A stretch of 64,000 bases of DNA from NCBI GenBank assembly GCA_951217055.1, contig OX578282.1, positions 11,347,877 through 11,411,876 on the forward strand. Reading direction: 5' to 3'. A program made the position numbers and the translations under genes. This document shows, piece by piece, positions 46,180 to 56,016 of the stretch. Below the pieces are notes generated by a model. The model was not told the origin of the DNA. It did not search any database and was given only the letters and a program-made list of their open reading frames with translations. The stretch is from Gerris lacustris (taxonomy: Eukaryota > Arthropoda > Insecta > Hemiptera > Gerridae). Positions within the stretch are counted from its first letter, which is position 1. Each line of letters starts with the position of its first letter.

Positions 46180-46964
46180 AAATATATATATTAACAAAGT
46201 TAAGTTCCGAAATCCATCGGGAAATTATCGAAAGATGATGCCTATCACAAATTGCATTCAACAAGTCTCAGATAATTGAAGTACTAAACTTTGGGTCTAA
46301 TGATAATAGTTCAGTGAAAATAGGTTTTGACCTTGAAAAATTAGTACAAGCAAGAAACTTAAGGGAGATGTTGTGTTCAGTTTCCTGTTGAATATACTAA
46401 AAGTCCCCTAAAATCGAAGTTTTGCTGCGGCCGCCTTATTGAAAAATGGGGCTCAAATTCGGTTTTTTGCTTATAATTCCTTAAATATTGCAGATAGAAA
46501 AAAAAGGTTTCAAATAACAAATGTAGGGGACTATAAAATAAACACATCTTGTCCTTATAACTTTTTCTCTAAACCTAATAGGTTTTGAGTTATTAACGAT
46601 TTAGTTTTATTAGTCCATGCAAAAGAGACCATATGGGTTCCCTTACCTATAGGAGAATTCATGGTAGTCCTGGAAATGGCTAATTTATGGTTCTTTTGTG
46701 TCGCTAAATACGAATTTTTAACTTCAATTTCAAAATTCCCTCCGCAACCCCCTCATTTTGTAATGGACCCCCCCCCCCCCCCCCCCGCCCTCAAAAAAAA
46801 TGGCAGCGCTCCTTGTACTACGCGACTCCCCTAAGCCCTCACGTCATTTCTACTCGCTCTACCGTCTTAGGAGCACCAAGGCACATTTTCCGAGACGCGC
46901 CATCGTCACCCAGTTCGTAATTTATATATCGTGAACATTGGATATCGGGAACATTATAAAAATC
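46178..46964. other. Unassigned; 19-bp poly-C
   Basis: Poly-C at 46,768-46,786. A GC-richer stretch follows to about 46,920. No protein motif. Confidence 0.5.
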
Positions 46965-47197
46965 ACATAGCTTCCGTAACCTTCGGTAAGCTCGGAATCA
47001 ATAAAATGGTAAAGTAAAGATTCAATTTTAAAAATACACGTGTTGAATTAGAACTAGATTGGATAAAATTACACAAAATAAAAAAAAAAATAAAAACCAA
47101 TTGCTATTCTGCAATTTGTAAAACAAAATCGGGTTATCGTCAAATTATGTAAATAGATTTTTCATTTTCAAAAGCTCTGCATTGCAAAATTGGAAAA

Positions 47198-47239
<42 letters not shown>

Positions 47240-47837
47240 CAAATCCATGCAATACATCTTTAGATTGAAATTTGAGTGAAAAAAAATATCTTAGATTGTA
47301 GTAGAAGGTGAAAGACGAGGGATTCCGTATTGAACTCGGTCGATTCCAGGTAGATTTTAAACCGTGAAGCAAGGCGAAGGTCGACCCCCTCAGCTTCTAT
47401 CCGTTCCTCTCAACCTTGAAAACGAATTTGGGCAGAATGATCTAGGAAATCAACTTGATATTTGTTTTTTTTCCCAATTCTTTTATTTTTTCAAGAATTA
47501 ATTAAAGAGAGAATTAGTTTTCTAATTTGTTTTTTGGATTTAAATAATTTAGAAGAAAGGGACTTAAATTATAGTTCGTTCTTATTTTATTCAATCTTAG
47601 CTAAGAAAATACAATAAATAACGATTCCAATTAATATTTTATTAAATTATTGAATACTTTTGTTTAAGATATGCTTGACTCCAATTTAAATGTAGTAAGC
47701 ATTTTATTTAAAACTTCAGGATATTTAATTTAAATAATCATTTTAAATTCATTTATAAGTTATTGGTAGTTTTTCATACTACGGAAAGTTTAAATTTTAA
47801 TATATGAAAGTTGACTATATGTACCCTCAAATACTTT
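46965..47837. other. Family A right end, then spacer with poly-T
   Basis: 46,965-47,002 is a family A right end (CATAGCTTCCGTAACCTTCG). A 40-bp poly-T run is at 47,200-47,239. A tRNA-satellite-like piece with GGTAGTTTTTCATACTAC is at about 47,765-47,805. Confidence 0.6.
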
Positions 47838-48313
47838 AATTATATAACGTAGTGGATCCTTTAGGGAATAGAAAAAAAGAGAGAAGTGTTCACTGCATTA
47901 AGTTTTTGGCAACGTCATGATAAGAGAGGATAGTCGAGTTATCATCACACAACCAATAATTTAATTACTATAGTTTTTATATCTGTGATCAATTTAATAA
48001 TTATAGTTACCAAACGTCAATAGTTTTTATTATGTTATTATTTGTTATGTTGTACTTATTGTTATTGGTTTTATTTTACCATTAGATCACTATGATTTTT
48101 GTAGATGCTACGTTTTTGTTTTGGATGTACAGACGACGGAACTGTTTTTAGTTCCTATTAGATTTTGATTATTTTAATGACCACACGATCACAAGTGTAA
48201 TTTTTCTTAGGCTTGAAAATGGCCGGGAAGGCCGAAACGTCGCCAAACACTTAATGCAGTGAACACTTCTCCCTTTTTTCTATACCCTAAAGGATCCACT
48301 ACGTTATATAATT
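47838..48313. mobile_element. Element R: 476 bp with 76-bp inverted ends
   Basis: 47,838-47,914 and 48,238-48,313 are inverted copies with only a few differences (AACGTAGTGGATCCTTTAGG and AGTGTTCACTGCATTAAG). Just inside the right arm lies GGCC-GGGAA-GGCC-GAAACGTC, resembling stem II plus GAAA of a hammerhead ribozyme as found in Penelope-like elements. It sits inside a tRNA-satellite locus. No transposase. Confidence 0.75.
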
Positions 48314-48660
48314 AAATTTTAATTTAAATCAAATTATAATTATTATTAACAACGGGAGATAGACAATGGGAGATAGGTACCAATTGGGTACTTCATAATT
48401 ACAAGCGATAATTCTCGGTCTAGTTCTATTATGGTAAATGTCGACTCCTAGACTTGTGGAAAATTGAAAGCTTAATTCGGGACTAGGTATCGTTATTGAC
48501 AGAGAAAATTATTCTTCAGTGTAGCTTAGTTGGCAAGAGCACTATACTGGAAATATAGAGCCCCCGGTTCGAATCCTGGCGCTGGAGTCTATTTTTCTCT
48601 GTCTATCTCCCGTTGTTAATAATAATTATAATTTGATTTAAAATAAATTATTTAATCGGT
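48314..48660. mobile_element. tRNA-containing retro-satellite, locus 3 (older subfamily)
   Basis: A short minus-strand tail (48,314-48,371) is joined head to head to a plus-strand monomer. Both outer ends are the same ATAATTATAATTTGATTTAA sequence inverted. Element R may have been inserted in the left tail, since satellite-like sequence resumes at about 47,765. Confidence 0.7.
48515..48586 (+). pseudogene. tRNA-like cloverleaf, best paired
   Basis: 72 nt with acceptor stem 7/7 paired (two G-T), D stem GCTT/GAGC, anticodon stem 5/5 and T stem 4/5. A box TAGCTTAGTTGG and B box GGTTCGAATCC. Anticodon position reads GGA. The 5' acceptor strand differs at several bases from the copy at 54,512 yet still pairs, which suggests maintenance of the fold. 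No CCA is encoded. Confidence 0.7.
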
Positions 48661-50061
48661 AGAGGAACTGCCGATGAACATGAAATGCTCTATGCACAAT
48701 GAACATGCAAACGATGAATTGAACAATTTCCACAAGTGTCTCTAATCTACTCTTTAATATCTTTCATTTGATATGCCACTCAAAATTTAAAAAAATAAAA
48801 AAAATAAAAAATAAAAATAAATCAAAATCAAAATAGTAGGAAAAACGCGGTTAGTTTTTGAACGGCTGATACTTATTCGTTTGCTATATTTTTCCTGTGT
48901 AAGTGTCAAAAAGGTATTTATTAATGCAAAGTTTCGTGCTTCTCTTCTGATTCAAAAGTTATTGTAACGAAAAGAACGAAACTATATAGGGTTACTTTTT
49001 GTTTTTATTTTTATCAACGAAATTCTAAATAAAGATTTGAATTTGATTATTCTGAATGAATATAAATTAATCAATGTACCAAGGTAAATAAGTGTTTTGT
49101 AAAACTTAGGCTTAACACATAAAATCTCAATTGTTCTAAATTATTTAACAATTAATTATATTATTTATTCTTTTGTTAAACATTTTATAATTGTATACAT
49201 TTTTTATTAAATAAAGAGTCGTTTTGAATTTAGAAATTTCTATTATACTAAAATTCCCTATTGTATTCTTCTAAATATTTTAATGGGACGCTTTTCCATT
49301 ACTTCTCTGGCTCACCTCTATTTATTATAAATTATAACGAAGCGATTCAAACAAATAAAATTTTTCTTTAGTAAATTTTGATTTATTCTTATTTTATCTT
49401 ACCCTTGAAACCGGACTTCGAATCCTTTTCAAACATTTAAATAAAATAACCGTTGTATCTTCGGTCTGTAACGCTTTTAGTTTTTCGTGTTTACGCTTTT
49501 CTCCTTTTTATGACTTTGCTCCCGATTTCACTCTTGCATATTACAGCGTAAAAATAAAACCCAAACGGTAGGTAGTCCCTTGTTTTCCATTTTTTATTAT
49601 CTTTCTTCGGCTCTTGACTATTTTTTTTTTCCAAAAAAATAATATTTAGAGGTTCAAAACCTGAGAAAGGAGTAAAACTTGATAATAAAAGTAATGTTAC
49701 GGTAAGACCGGTACCCGTTTTTAGATTATTTTTTTTAAAGCTAGTCTTTATTGAAATACAGCAGGTTTCGTTTTTTATATCCCTATCTTTCCTTTTTAGA
49801 TTATTTTAAAATGTCCGAGTCCGTAATATTAAAAAATAAAGAAAAATATCTTAAATTATTATTTCGTCTTAATTTTTAATGCTACCTAATTGATAAGACA
49901 TCCTTATCTATAAATTAACAGTTTAGGTAACTCTTTTAATCTTTTGGGCTTTAAAATAAATAATAAACCTCTAAAGAAAGAATAAGTAGTTAAAAGCAAC
50001 ATTATAAATATACATATTATAATCTTGATTTAATGTATTATGTAAGTAAATTAGTTAGAAA
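48661..50061. other. AT-rich spacer, nothing recognised
   Basis: No repeats shared with the rest of the window, no frames with motifs. Confidence 0.55.
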
Positions 50062-50245
50062 AAATCGGTCCGAGGCAACTCAGACAAACTTTCTCAAATA
50101 CGAGTTCATAATTATTTAGCCCAGTGTTTTACATTTATTAGATTTCGTATGTAAATTTAATTATTATTGAGCATTTCATTAAAATTTGTCATAAAAATAA
50201 CTTCTCCCGGGCGGGGAATCGAACCCGGGCTCTCTCGGTCCGCTT
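50062..50245 (-). mobile_element. tRNA-derived SINE S3 fragment
   Basis: On the minus strand the B box GGTTCGATTCC is at 50,214-50,224 in a GC-rich arm (CCCGGG...CCCGCCCGGG), followed by an AT-rich body. The 5' half with the A box is absent. It is adjacent to family D exactly as at 33.3 kb. Confidence 0.7.
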
Positions 50246-50267
50246 TTTAAGCTTTTTTCTCAGGAAC

Positions 50268-50696
50268 TAGATTTTTCCCGGGAAAACGGCTTATATCGTT
50301 GGATTCGTATTTAAATGGACTATATTTTAGAATTTTTCAATCAAGTCGTCGGAACCGTTTTCGAGAAATAATTTTTTTTCACGTTTTTTCAGAGTTTTTG
50401 GGGGGGGTAGCGCCCCTAAACATGGAGCTAAAATTCATTTCTCGATTTCGCCTCGGGGTATGATTTTTCTGGACATGTATGCCAAATTTCTTCAAAATCG
50501 GTCCAGTAGTTTAGGCTCCAGGCGTCTGCACAGACGACAGACAGACGACAGACGACAGACAGACGACAGACAGACAGACATTTTTTAAAAACCACTTTTT
50601 TGGACTCAGGGGACCTCAAAATGTGTAAATCCATCAAAATCTCAAAATCGAATTTTCGCGCCATCACAATACTTTCTCTTTATATGAGAAAGTAAA
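50268..50696 (+). repeat. Family D reference copy
   Basis: It opens with CAGGAACTAGATTTTTCCCG. Then follow a GTCGGAACCGTTTTCGAGAA block, a G run, GCCAAATTTCTTCAAAATCG, an expanded ACAGACGACAGACAGACG tract at 50,525-50,580, GGACTCAGGGGACCTCAAAA and a terminal hairpin ACTTTCTC-TTTATAT-GAGAAAGT (50,671-50,693). Non-coding, class unknown. Ending in a hairpin without target duplication is reminiscent of rolling-circle elements, but no CTAG-type end is visible. Confidence 0.8.
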
Positions 50697-51050
50697 AAGT
50701 CAAGGGTAAGAAAAAGTCGGGCTTAGATAAGAAAGAATTCAAAAATAAGGTGGGAGCATCAAATTATTATGTCAATGGGTTATATAGTTGTAGTAGGTGT
50801 GGACGAATACTGAATAGCATAGTGTACACTGGCAATACGCTGAGGATACTTCAAAGTGGTAAACTTCAAATACAGGGAGAGACCTGTTCTGACATTCGTT
50901 TGACCGGGATAATATAATATATTTACTCATTCTGATCACAAGCTGCGTTAGTAGGCCACGTTGTTTGCTCCTAAGCCTTTATTTATGCTAACTTCAATCC
51001 TTCTTCACCAACAAAACAACTCTATTGAAATATTAAAAATGAAACTCTTT
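50697..51050. other. Unassigned spacer
   Basis: Nothing recognised. Confidence 0.5.
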
Positions 51051-51737
51051 TGGAACGAAGTGCCTTATGACACGTTACAGCGTCTGTAGCCCGAGACTGA
51101 ATCCGAAAAACAACGACCGATGATGATAACTTGGGTAAATGATGACAATTTAATTATTTATCAAAGTTTGCTCCCACTTTGGTATAGGGACTATCCGTGC
51201 TGTGGGGAGAAGTATTAAAGATGGCTAAATTTATTAAAGCAGACCTAAACGTTTAAAATAGAGAAAACAACGCTTTTTACAGATATCTTACGTTCTAACG
51301 TAACGATTTTAATGAAAGTAATCTTCATACACAGCGTCTAAAGTACAATTGGAAAAGGCATGTAAAATTTTAACCTGATACAAGCAAACGTTTTTGTGTT
51401 GTGAAGGGATATATTTTTTTTTTATATTTTAAATTGAGAAGGTTGTACGTGAGGGTTAGAGAACAGTCCCGTTTCCTCACAATACTACAACCATCTTCTT
51501 TAACTATCAACTCATCATATGTATTAACTTTTTTCTCAATATTCAATACATATTTATTGCAAGACGCTAGCTTCAATGATAAAAAAATTGCTTTTCTTTT
51601 AATTTTGCCTTAACTCCACTTAGTGCTAGTAGTAAGTTACTTTTAATTTTGTCTCTTTACTAACTCTGCCATGTATAAGTAGTTAGCATCCTATACTTAG
51701 CAGTGTGATTTTATAATTTATATTTTTAATAATAATT

Positions 51738-52626
51738 ACAAGATAAAAAGAACTTTTTAAATTTTCTGTTGAATCATATGTAATGTTGATAATATAAATA
51801 TCATTGTTATATAGTTATTGAAAAAAAAAATAAAAAAATAAAAAATAGTTCCGACTTTATTTACTTCGCTGGCTCATAGAGAGCCAGCGTGGCCGTGTGG
51901 GTTAAACCACGTCTGCTCGGCCATCACTGAATTATGAGTGGAACGAGACGGGGTTCGATTCCTCGCCGTGACGCTCTGATTTATATGGCTCACTATTGAT
52001 CACATCATACTCGCTTCGGCGGTATAATGTACAGAGGTATGATGTGTGAAGTGGCTGGAACTCTCTACCGCGGGGCGTAAAAAGGGCCTAAGTGATGGCC
52101 TAATTGCAAGGTTCGAACAAGTGGTTCGTCCTACCCGTACTAGTAGGAAGTACTAGACTACTACTATTTACTTCACATAAATGACAACCATCTAGAGAGC
52201 TGATCTTAAACCTACAAAAGGACAAATCTTTGTACAACGGATCTCACCTCATCTTGGATCAATTAATTTATTTCTTTGTTTACTTTTCCTTTTTCGCTGT
52301 CATTCAATATTTACCTCTTATATAAAAAATCACAAATTTGAAACCCGTCAAAATGAAGATTGTAAATATGGGACATGACAAAACAAATAAAATAACTTGC
52401 GGATTTTTTCCGAACTAACTTTCCATACAGCAAATTTGCTGAAAACGAATTTAATTCTGCTGAAAGGATGGCTAAAAGTATTAAAATAATGCATTGTCAT
52501 TGTTGTTGTGAGCTATTCTAAAAGTTTCAAATATCTAGCTACTCGGGAAGTTCGAAAAATCGATTGCAAGATTTGTACTGGACAAACAAACAAACAAGAA
52601 AGCAAGCTAATAAAAACGTAGTAAAA
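51738..52626 (-). mobile_element. MITE N copy nested in L2
   Basis: Inverse sense, right end TAAAAACGTAGTA intact, left TACTACG end lost (AACTTTTTAAATTTTCTG joined directly). Holds the S2 SINE. Confidence 0.8.
51868..52164 (+). mobile_element. tRNA-derived SINE (S2), copy 2, nested in MITE N
   Basis: 297 bp flanked by the 10-bp duplication TATTTACTTC (51,858-51,867 and 52,165-52,174). The uninterrupted target is visible in the N copy at 39.5 kb. B box GGTTCGATTCC; body as in copy 1. Its 5' end (GCTGGCTCATAGAGAGCCAGC) can form a hairpin. Confidence 0.9.
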
Positions 52627-52668
52627 AGCGTAAGGAACTTCGTTCTTACCGGGTGTCCCGCAACACCG

Positions 52669-53654
52669 CACGAATTTTTTTTTTAATTAGCTTACATTGT
52701 CTGTCAAGGACAAATCGTGTAACCTATATTTAACCCATTTCCCGATTTTCCAGAATGCGGAAATTTGCACAGATTATGTATTTCCGATGGCAATACAATA
52801 GTTAGTTATTAGTTTTATATAATCGTTTGTATTAGCCTATAAATCGTTAAAAAAAAAAAATCCGAGAAATGTCGGTCAATTTAGATAATATTGTAAATAA
52901 AGAGTTTCTTCTTTATTTGTAGGTTTTGAAATGAATGGGTTCTAAAGATTCCTATTATAAAGTTACCACATATTACATTTCAAATAATTTTATTTCACTT
53001 TGATTATACTTCGTCGTAGATTTTTAACTCACGTAGATGTTTTAATCAAAGAATTCAAAACAATTAATTGGCTCAACGATGTAATTGTAGTTTTTTAACA
53101 ATGTCAGTCTATTTTTACTTTATGCGTTAATTCTTTAAACGAAGCATGCTTGTAATGTTTCCTGGTATAGTTTATAGTTAAGTAATATAAAATGTTGATA
53201 TTCTTGTGCAATAGTTATTTGTTGCTTTGTGTTATACATGTTTTTGTACTCGTGTGTCGTGAATCGGTTTCAAGTTCTTTAAGGCGTGTTGTTGGACAAC
53301 ACTAAGGTAGGTTTACTTGGAGTATATACGGGAGTATTGTGTTCCCTAAGGACTTAGTTCCTTATCTGACTCAACACATGGACGTGGTATTCATCTCTTG
53401 TAGACTTAGTACCTTTAGATTTCTAAGGTATCACTTGAGATTCTGAATATAGTCTTTCAAGCTCACATCTTACGTCTTTTTATCACTTTTTTTTTTTTTT
53501 TTTTTTTTTAAGTAGAATTGGGAAGTTTTTGTTTCTCACGAGTGTTTAGTTTATATTCTCTTTGGACACAGTTTTTTTTTAAATTTTCTGCCCTTATACG
53601 ATATTTATTCTTTTTTTTATTATAAAATAATTAAAAATTTAAAAAATACATGTG
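52669..53654. other. Spacer between the two L copies
   Basis: 986 bp bounded by 43-bp inverted L ends (52,626-52,668 and 53,655-53,697). It may itself be the inside of a TIR element that uses the L terminus. Poly-T at about 53,489-53,510. The stretch 53,240-53,480 is GC-richer with GTGTTGTTGGACAACAC at about 53,287-53,303. Confidence 0.6.
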
Positions 53655-53944
53655 GTATCACGAGACACCCGGTAGGAACGAAGTTCCTTACGCTTTTCAT
53701 TATATACTAAATACAAAATATAAAATCACACTGCTAAGTATACGATGCTAACTACTTATACATTAGTTAGAAAATAGACAAAATTAAAAGTAACGAACTA
53801 TTTGTACTTAGCGGAGTTAAGGAAAAATTAAAAGAAAAGCATTTAAATTATCATTGAAGCGAGCGTTTTACAATAAATATGTATTTTATTTAAATCAAAT
53901 TATAATTATTATTTGCTACGGGAAACAGACAGAGAAAAATACAC

Positions 53945-54016
53945 TCCAGCGCCGGGATTTGAACCACGGGCCTCTATATTTCCAGTATAGCGCTCTACCA
54001 ACTAAGCTACGCAGGA
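53945..54016 (-). pseudogene. tRNA-like cloverleaf, locus 2, minus
   Basis: Same 72-nt structure as at 54,512, with the same T-stem mismatches. Confidence 0.65.
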
Positions 54017-54511
54017 GAATGAGTTTCTCTGACGTTAATGATACCTTGTCCCGAATTTAAGCTTTCAAATTTCCACATAAGTCTTAGAAGTCAACATTAA
54101 TGACATAGAAATAGACCGAGAAATAACGCGTATAATTATAAAGTACCCAATTAGTACCTGTACTTAGTACAATCAATCAAAATAGAGCGCTATACTGAAA
54201 ATATAGAGGCCCGTGGTTCAAATCCCGGCGCTGGAGTGTATTTTTCTCTGTCTGTTTCCCGTAGTAAATAATAATTATAATTTGATTTAAATTAAAATTT
54301 AATCTTTCTGTAGTATGAATACTACCAAAATGGTAAAATATGAATTTCTAATTGATTGTACTAAGTACAGGTACTAATTGGGTACTTAATAATTATAAGC
54401 GTTATTTCTCGGTCTAGTTCTATGTCATTAATGTTGACTTCTAAGACTTATGTGGAAACTTGAAAGCTTAAATTCGGGACAAGGTATCATTAACGTCAGA
54501 GAAACTCATTC

Positions 54512-54583
54512 TCCTGCGTAGCTTAGTTGGTAGAGCGCTATACTGGAAATATAGAGGCCCGTGGTTCAAATCCCGGCGCTGGA
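54512..54583 (+). pseudogene. tRNA-like cloverleaf, locus 2, plus
   Basis: Acceptor TCCTGCG/CGCTGGA (6 of 7 pairs), D stem GCTT/GAGC, anticodon stem CTATA/TATAG, loop CTGGAAA, T stem 3 of 5. A box TAGCTTAGTTGG, B box GGTTCAAATCC. These are intact internal polymerase III promoters. A degraded tRNA half is at 54,186-54,238. Confidence 0.7.
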
Positions 54584-54610
54584 GTGTATTTTTCTCTGTT
54601 TCCCGTAGTA

Positions 54611-54615
54611 AATAA
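54611..54615. repeat. Target duplication AATAA, left
   Basis: Matches 56,017-56,021. The unoccupied site GTAGTAAATAATAATT is visible in the sister monomer at about 54,260. Confidence 0.9.
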
Positions 54616-54796
54616 TGTTGTGTCCCTAGACACATATATTATTCTGGTTGCTAGGCGAGGGAGTTTATTTATATCATTATTAATGTCAGCCTATTGGACA
54701 TATTGTTCTTGTTATTGTATTATGTTAATGCGGCTAAATATAATTATTATGTATTACGTTTGTGCAGTTATTATAGTGTAAAATGCGAACGAAACA
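54616..54796 (+). repeat. 5' LTR, 181 bp
   Basis: Begins TGTTGTGTCCC, ends ACGAAACA (TG...CA). Identical base for base to the 3' LTR. Confidence 0.93.
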
Positions 54797-55874
54797 TGGT
54801 GGCAGCGATGATGAAGAGGAGCAGCTCCTAGTGATGGCCTTGAGGCAAGGCTTGCCCATGTCAGACCAGCGGTTAGGTGAAGTACGGCAAGCACAAGAGG
54901 TGGACCCGGTGTCGCGACGACTTCGTGGATACATCGACAAAGGGTGGCCCCGAATCGACGAATTAGAACCCGACCTAAGACCTTATTATGCTTACAGAGG
55001 AGATTTGGTCGTGTCAGGAGGGTTGATAACTAAGGACCGAAGGGTCTTCATTCCTACAAGTTTGCGCAAACAAATTCTGGGGCGACTGCATGCGGGTCAT
55101 CTAGGAATTGTGAAGTGTCGTGGTCGAGCCAGGGAATCAGTATGGTGGCCAGGCCTTTCGAGTCAGCTCAAGAATTTGGTGGAAAACTGTGAAGCGTGCA
55201 TTGAAAAAAGAAACACACCAGTTGAACCGTTGACTCCTACGGATCTTCCCGAGAACCCTTGGATGATGGTTGGGATAGATTTGGCTACAATTCGAGGAAA
55301 GGAGTATTTGGTGGTGGTGGATTATTTCTCGCGATACCCCGAAGTGTTCGCGTTGACGTCGACTAACAGTCAACAGGTAATTGGTCGTCTGAAAAATTTG
55401 TTTGGACGTTTAGGTGTTCCAAATATTGTCCGATCGGACAATGGTCCGCAGTTCCGGTCCGAGGAATTTAAGGAATTTGCGAAAACCTACGGATTCAGAC
55501 ACATTACCAGTAGTCCTTTATTTGCCCAGAGCAATGGACAAGTTGAGGCAGCAGTCAAGGCCGTGAAGAATGTGCTGTTAAAGGAGGGAGATCCTAACTT
55601 AGGTCTACTGGCATATCGTAGTGCACCCAGTGATGGCCGTCCAAGTCCAGCGGAGCTACTCATGGGAAGAAAACTGAGAACAACAGTCCCAATGTTGACC
55701 AAGAACTTACAACCTAAAACCGTAAAGCTTAAGTCTTTCAGAGAGAATGAAGAAAGGAGAAGGTGTCAATACAAGTTAAGGACGTTTATCGGTGCCTCCC
55801 AAGAGATACTGTCCCACACCCTAGAAAAGGGAAGATGTTGTGTCCCTAGACACATATATTATTCTGGTTGCTAG
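54783..55874 (+). CDS. Ty3/Gypsy integrase (fused, both ends abnormal)
   Basis: The 363-codon frame encodes the enzyme that would join retrotransposon cDNA to host DNA. Visible features are the zinc-binding H2C2 region (His103, His106, Cys136, Cys139, with WWPG at 121-124) and the catalytic core with Asp166 (VGIDLA), Asp219 (SDNGPQF) and Glu255, the last two separated by 35 residues. AYRSAPSDGRPSPAELLMGR (277-296) is typical of Gypsy integrases. The first five codons lie in the LTR and the next few translate the PBS, so this ATG need not be the native start; integrase normally comes out of a Pol polyprotein. Homology begins near residue 22. After about residue 330 the sequence no longer matches the usual C-terminal domain and the frame runs through the PPT into the 3' LTR, stopping there. 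Core catalytic residues are intact; activity is doubtful. Confidence 0.92.
   Translation: MRTKHGGSDDEEEQLLVMALRQGLPMSDQRLGEVRQAQEVDPVSRRLRGYIDKGWPRIDELEPDLRPYYAYRGDLVVSGGLITKDRRVFIPTSLRKQILGRLHAGHLGIVKCRGRARESVWWPGLSSQLKNLVENCEACIEKRNTPVEPLTPTDLPENPWMMVGIDLATIRGKEYLVVVDYFSRYPEVFALTSTNSQQVIGRLKNLFGRLGVPNIVRSDNGPQFRSEEFKEFAKTYGFRHITSSPLFAQSNGQVEAAVKAVKNVLLKEGDPNLGLLAYRSAPSDGRPSPAELLMGRKLRTTVPMLTKNLQPKTVKLKSFRENEERRRCQYKLRTFIGASQEILSHTLEKGRCCVPRHIYYSGC
54797..54807 (+). promoter_or_regulatory. Primer-binding site
   Basis: TGGTGGCAGCG follows the LTR directly and starts with the TGG expected from a tRNA CCA end. A tRNA-Ser-like primer is plausible but unproven. Confidence 0.7.
55823..55835 (+). 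promoter_or_regulatory. Polypurine tract
   Basis: AGAAAAGGGAAGA immediately before the 3' LTR, the expected plus-strand primer. Confidence 0.85.
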
Positions 55875-56016
55875 GCGAGGGAGTTTATTTATATCATTAT
55901 TAATGTCAGCCTATTGGACATATTGTTCTTGTTATTGTATTATGTTAATGCGGCTAAATATAATTATTATGTATTACGTTTGTGCAGTTATTATAGTGTA
56001 AAATGCGAACGAAACA
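55836..56016 (+). repeat. 3' LTR, 181 bp
   Basis: Identical to the 5' LTR; followed by the right AATAA. Confidence 0.93.

Larger units (their letters stand above)
51051..52668 (+). mobile_element. Family L, copy L2, with nested MITE N and SINE
   Basis: Left end GGAACGAAGTGCC plus TTATGACACGTTACAGCGTC. The interior runs to about 51,735. Then MITE N is inserted, and L resumes at GCGTAAGGAACTTCG (52,628) and reaches CCGGGTGTCCCGCAACACC. It lies tail to tail with copy L3. Confidence 0.75.
54616..56016 (+). mobile_element. Internally deleted Ty3/Gypsy LTR retrotransposon
   Basis: Two LTRs, a PBS, a PPT and a 5-bp target duplication enclose only 1,039 bp of internal sequence that encodes integrase. 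Gag, protease, reverse transcriptase and RNase H are gone, as is the C-terminal tail of integrase. Identical LTRs mean insertion was recent and must have been carried out with enzymes supplied by a full-length relative. Confidence 0.93.

Noticed and set aside
54512..54583. Functional host tRNA-Ser gene
   Set aside because: GGA is at the anticodon position but there is no long variable arm, the T stem is mismatched, and the sequence is part of a repeated satellite monomer.
54527..54781. 84-codon frame upstream of the integrase
   Set aside because: It translates the tRNA-like sequence and the 5' LTR.
55137..55702. Minus-strand frames of 71 and 78 codons
   Set aside because: Antisense shadows of the integrase gene.
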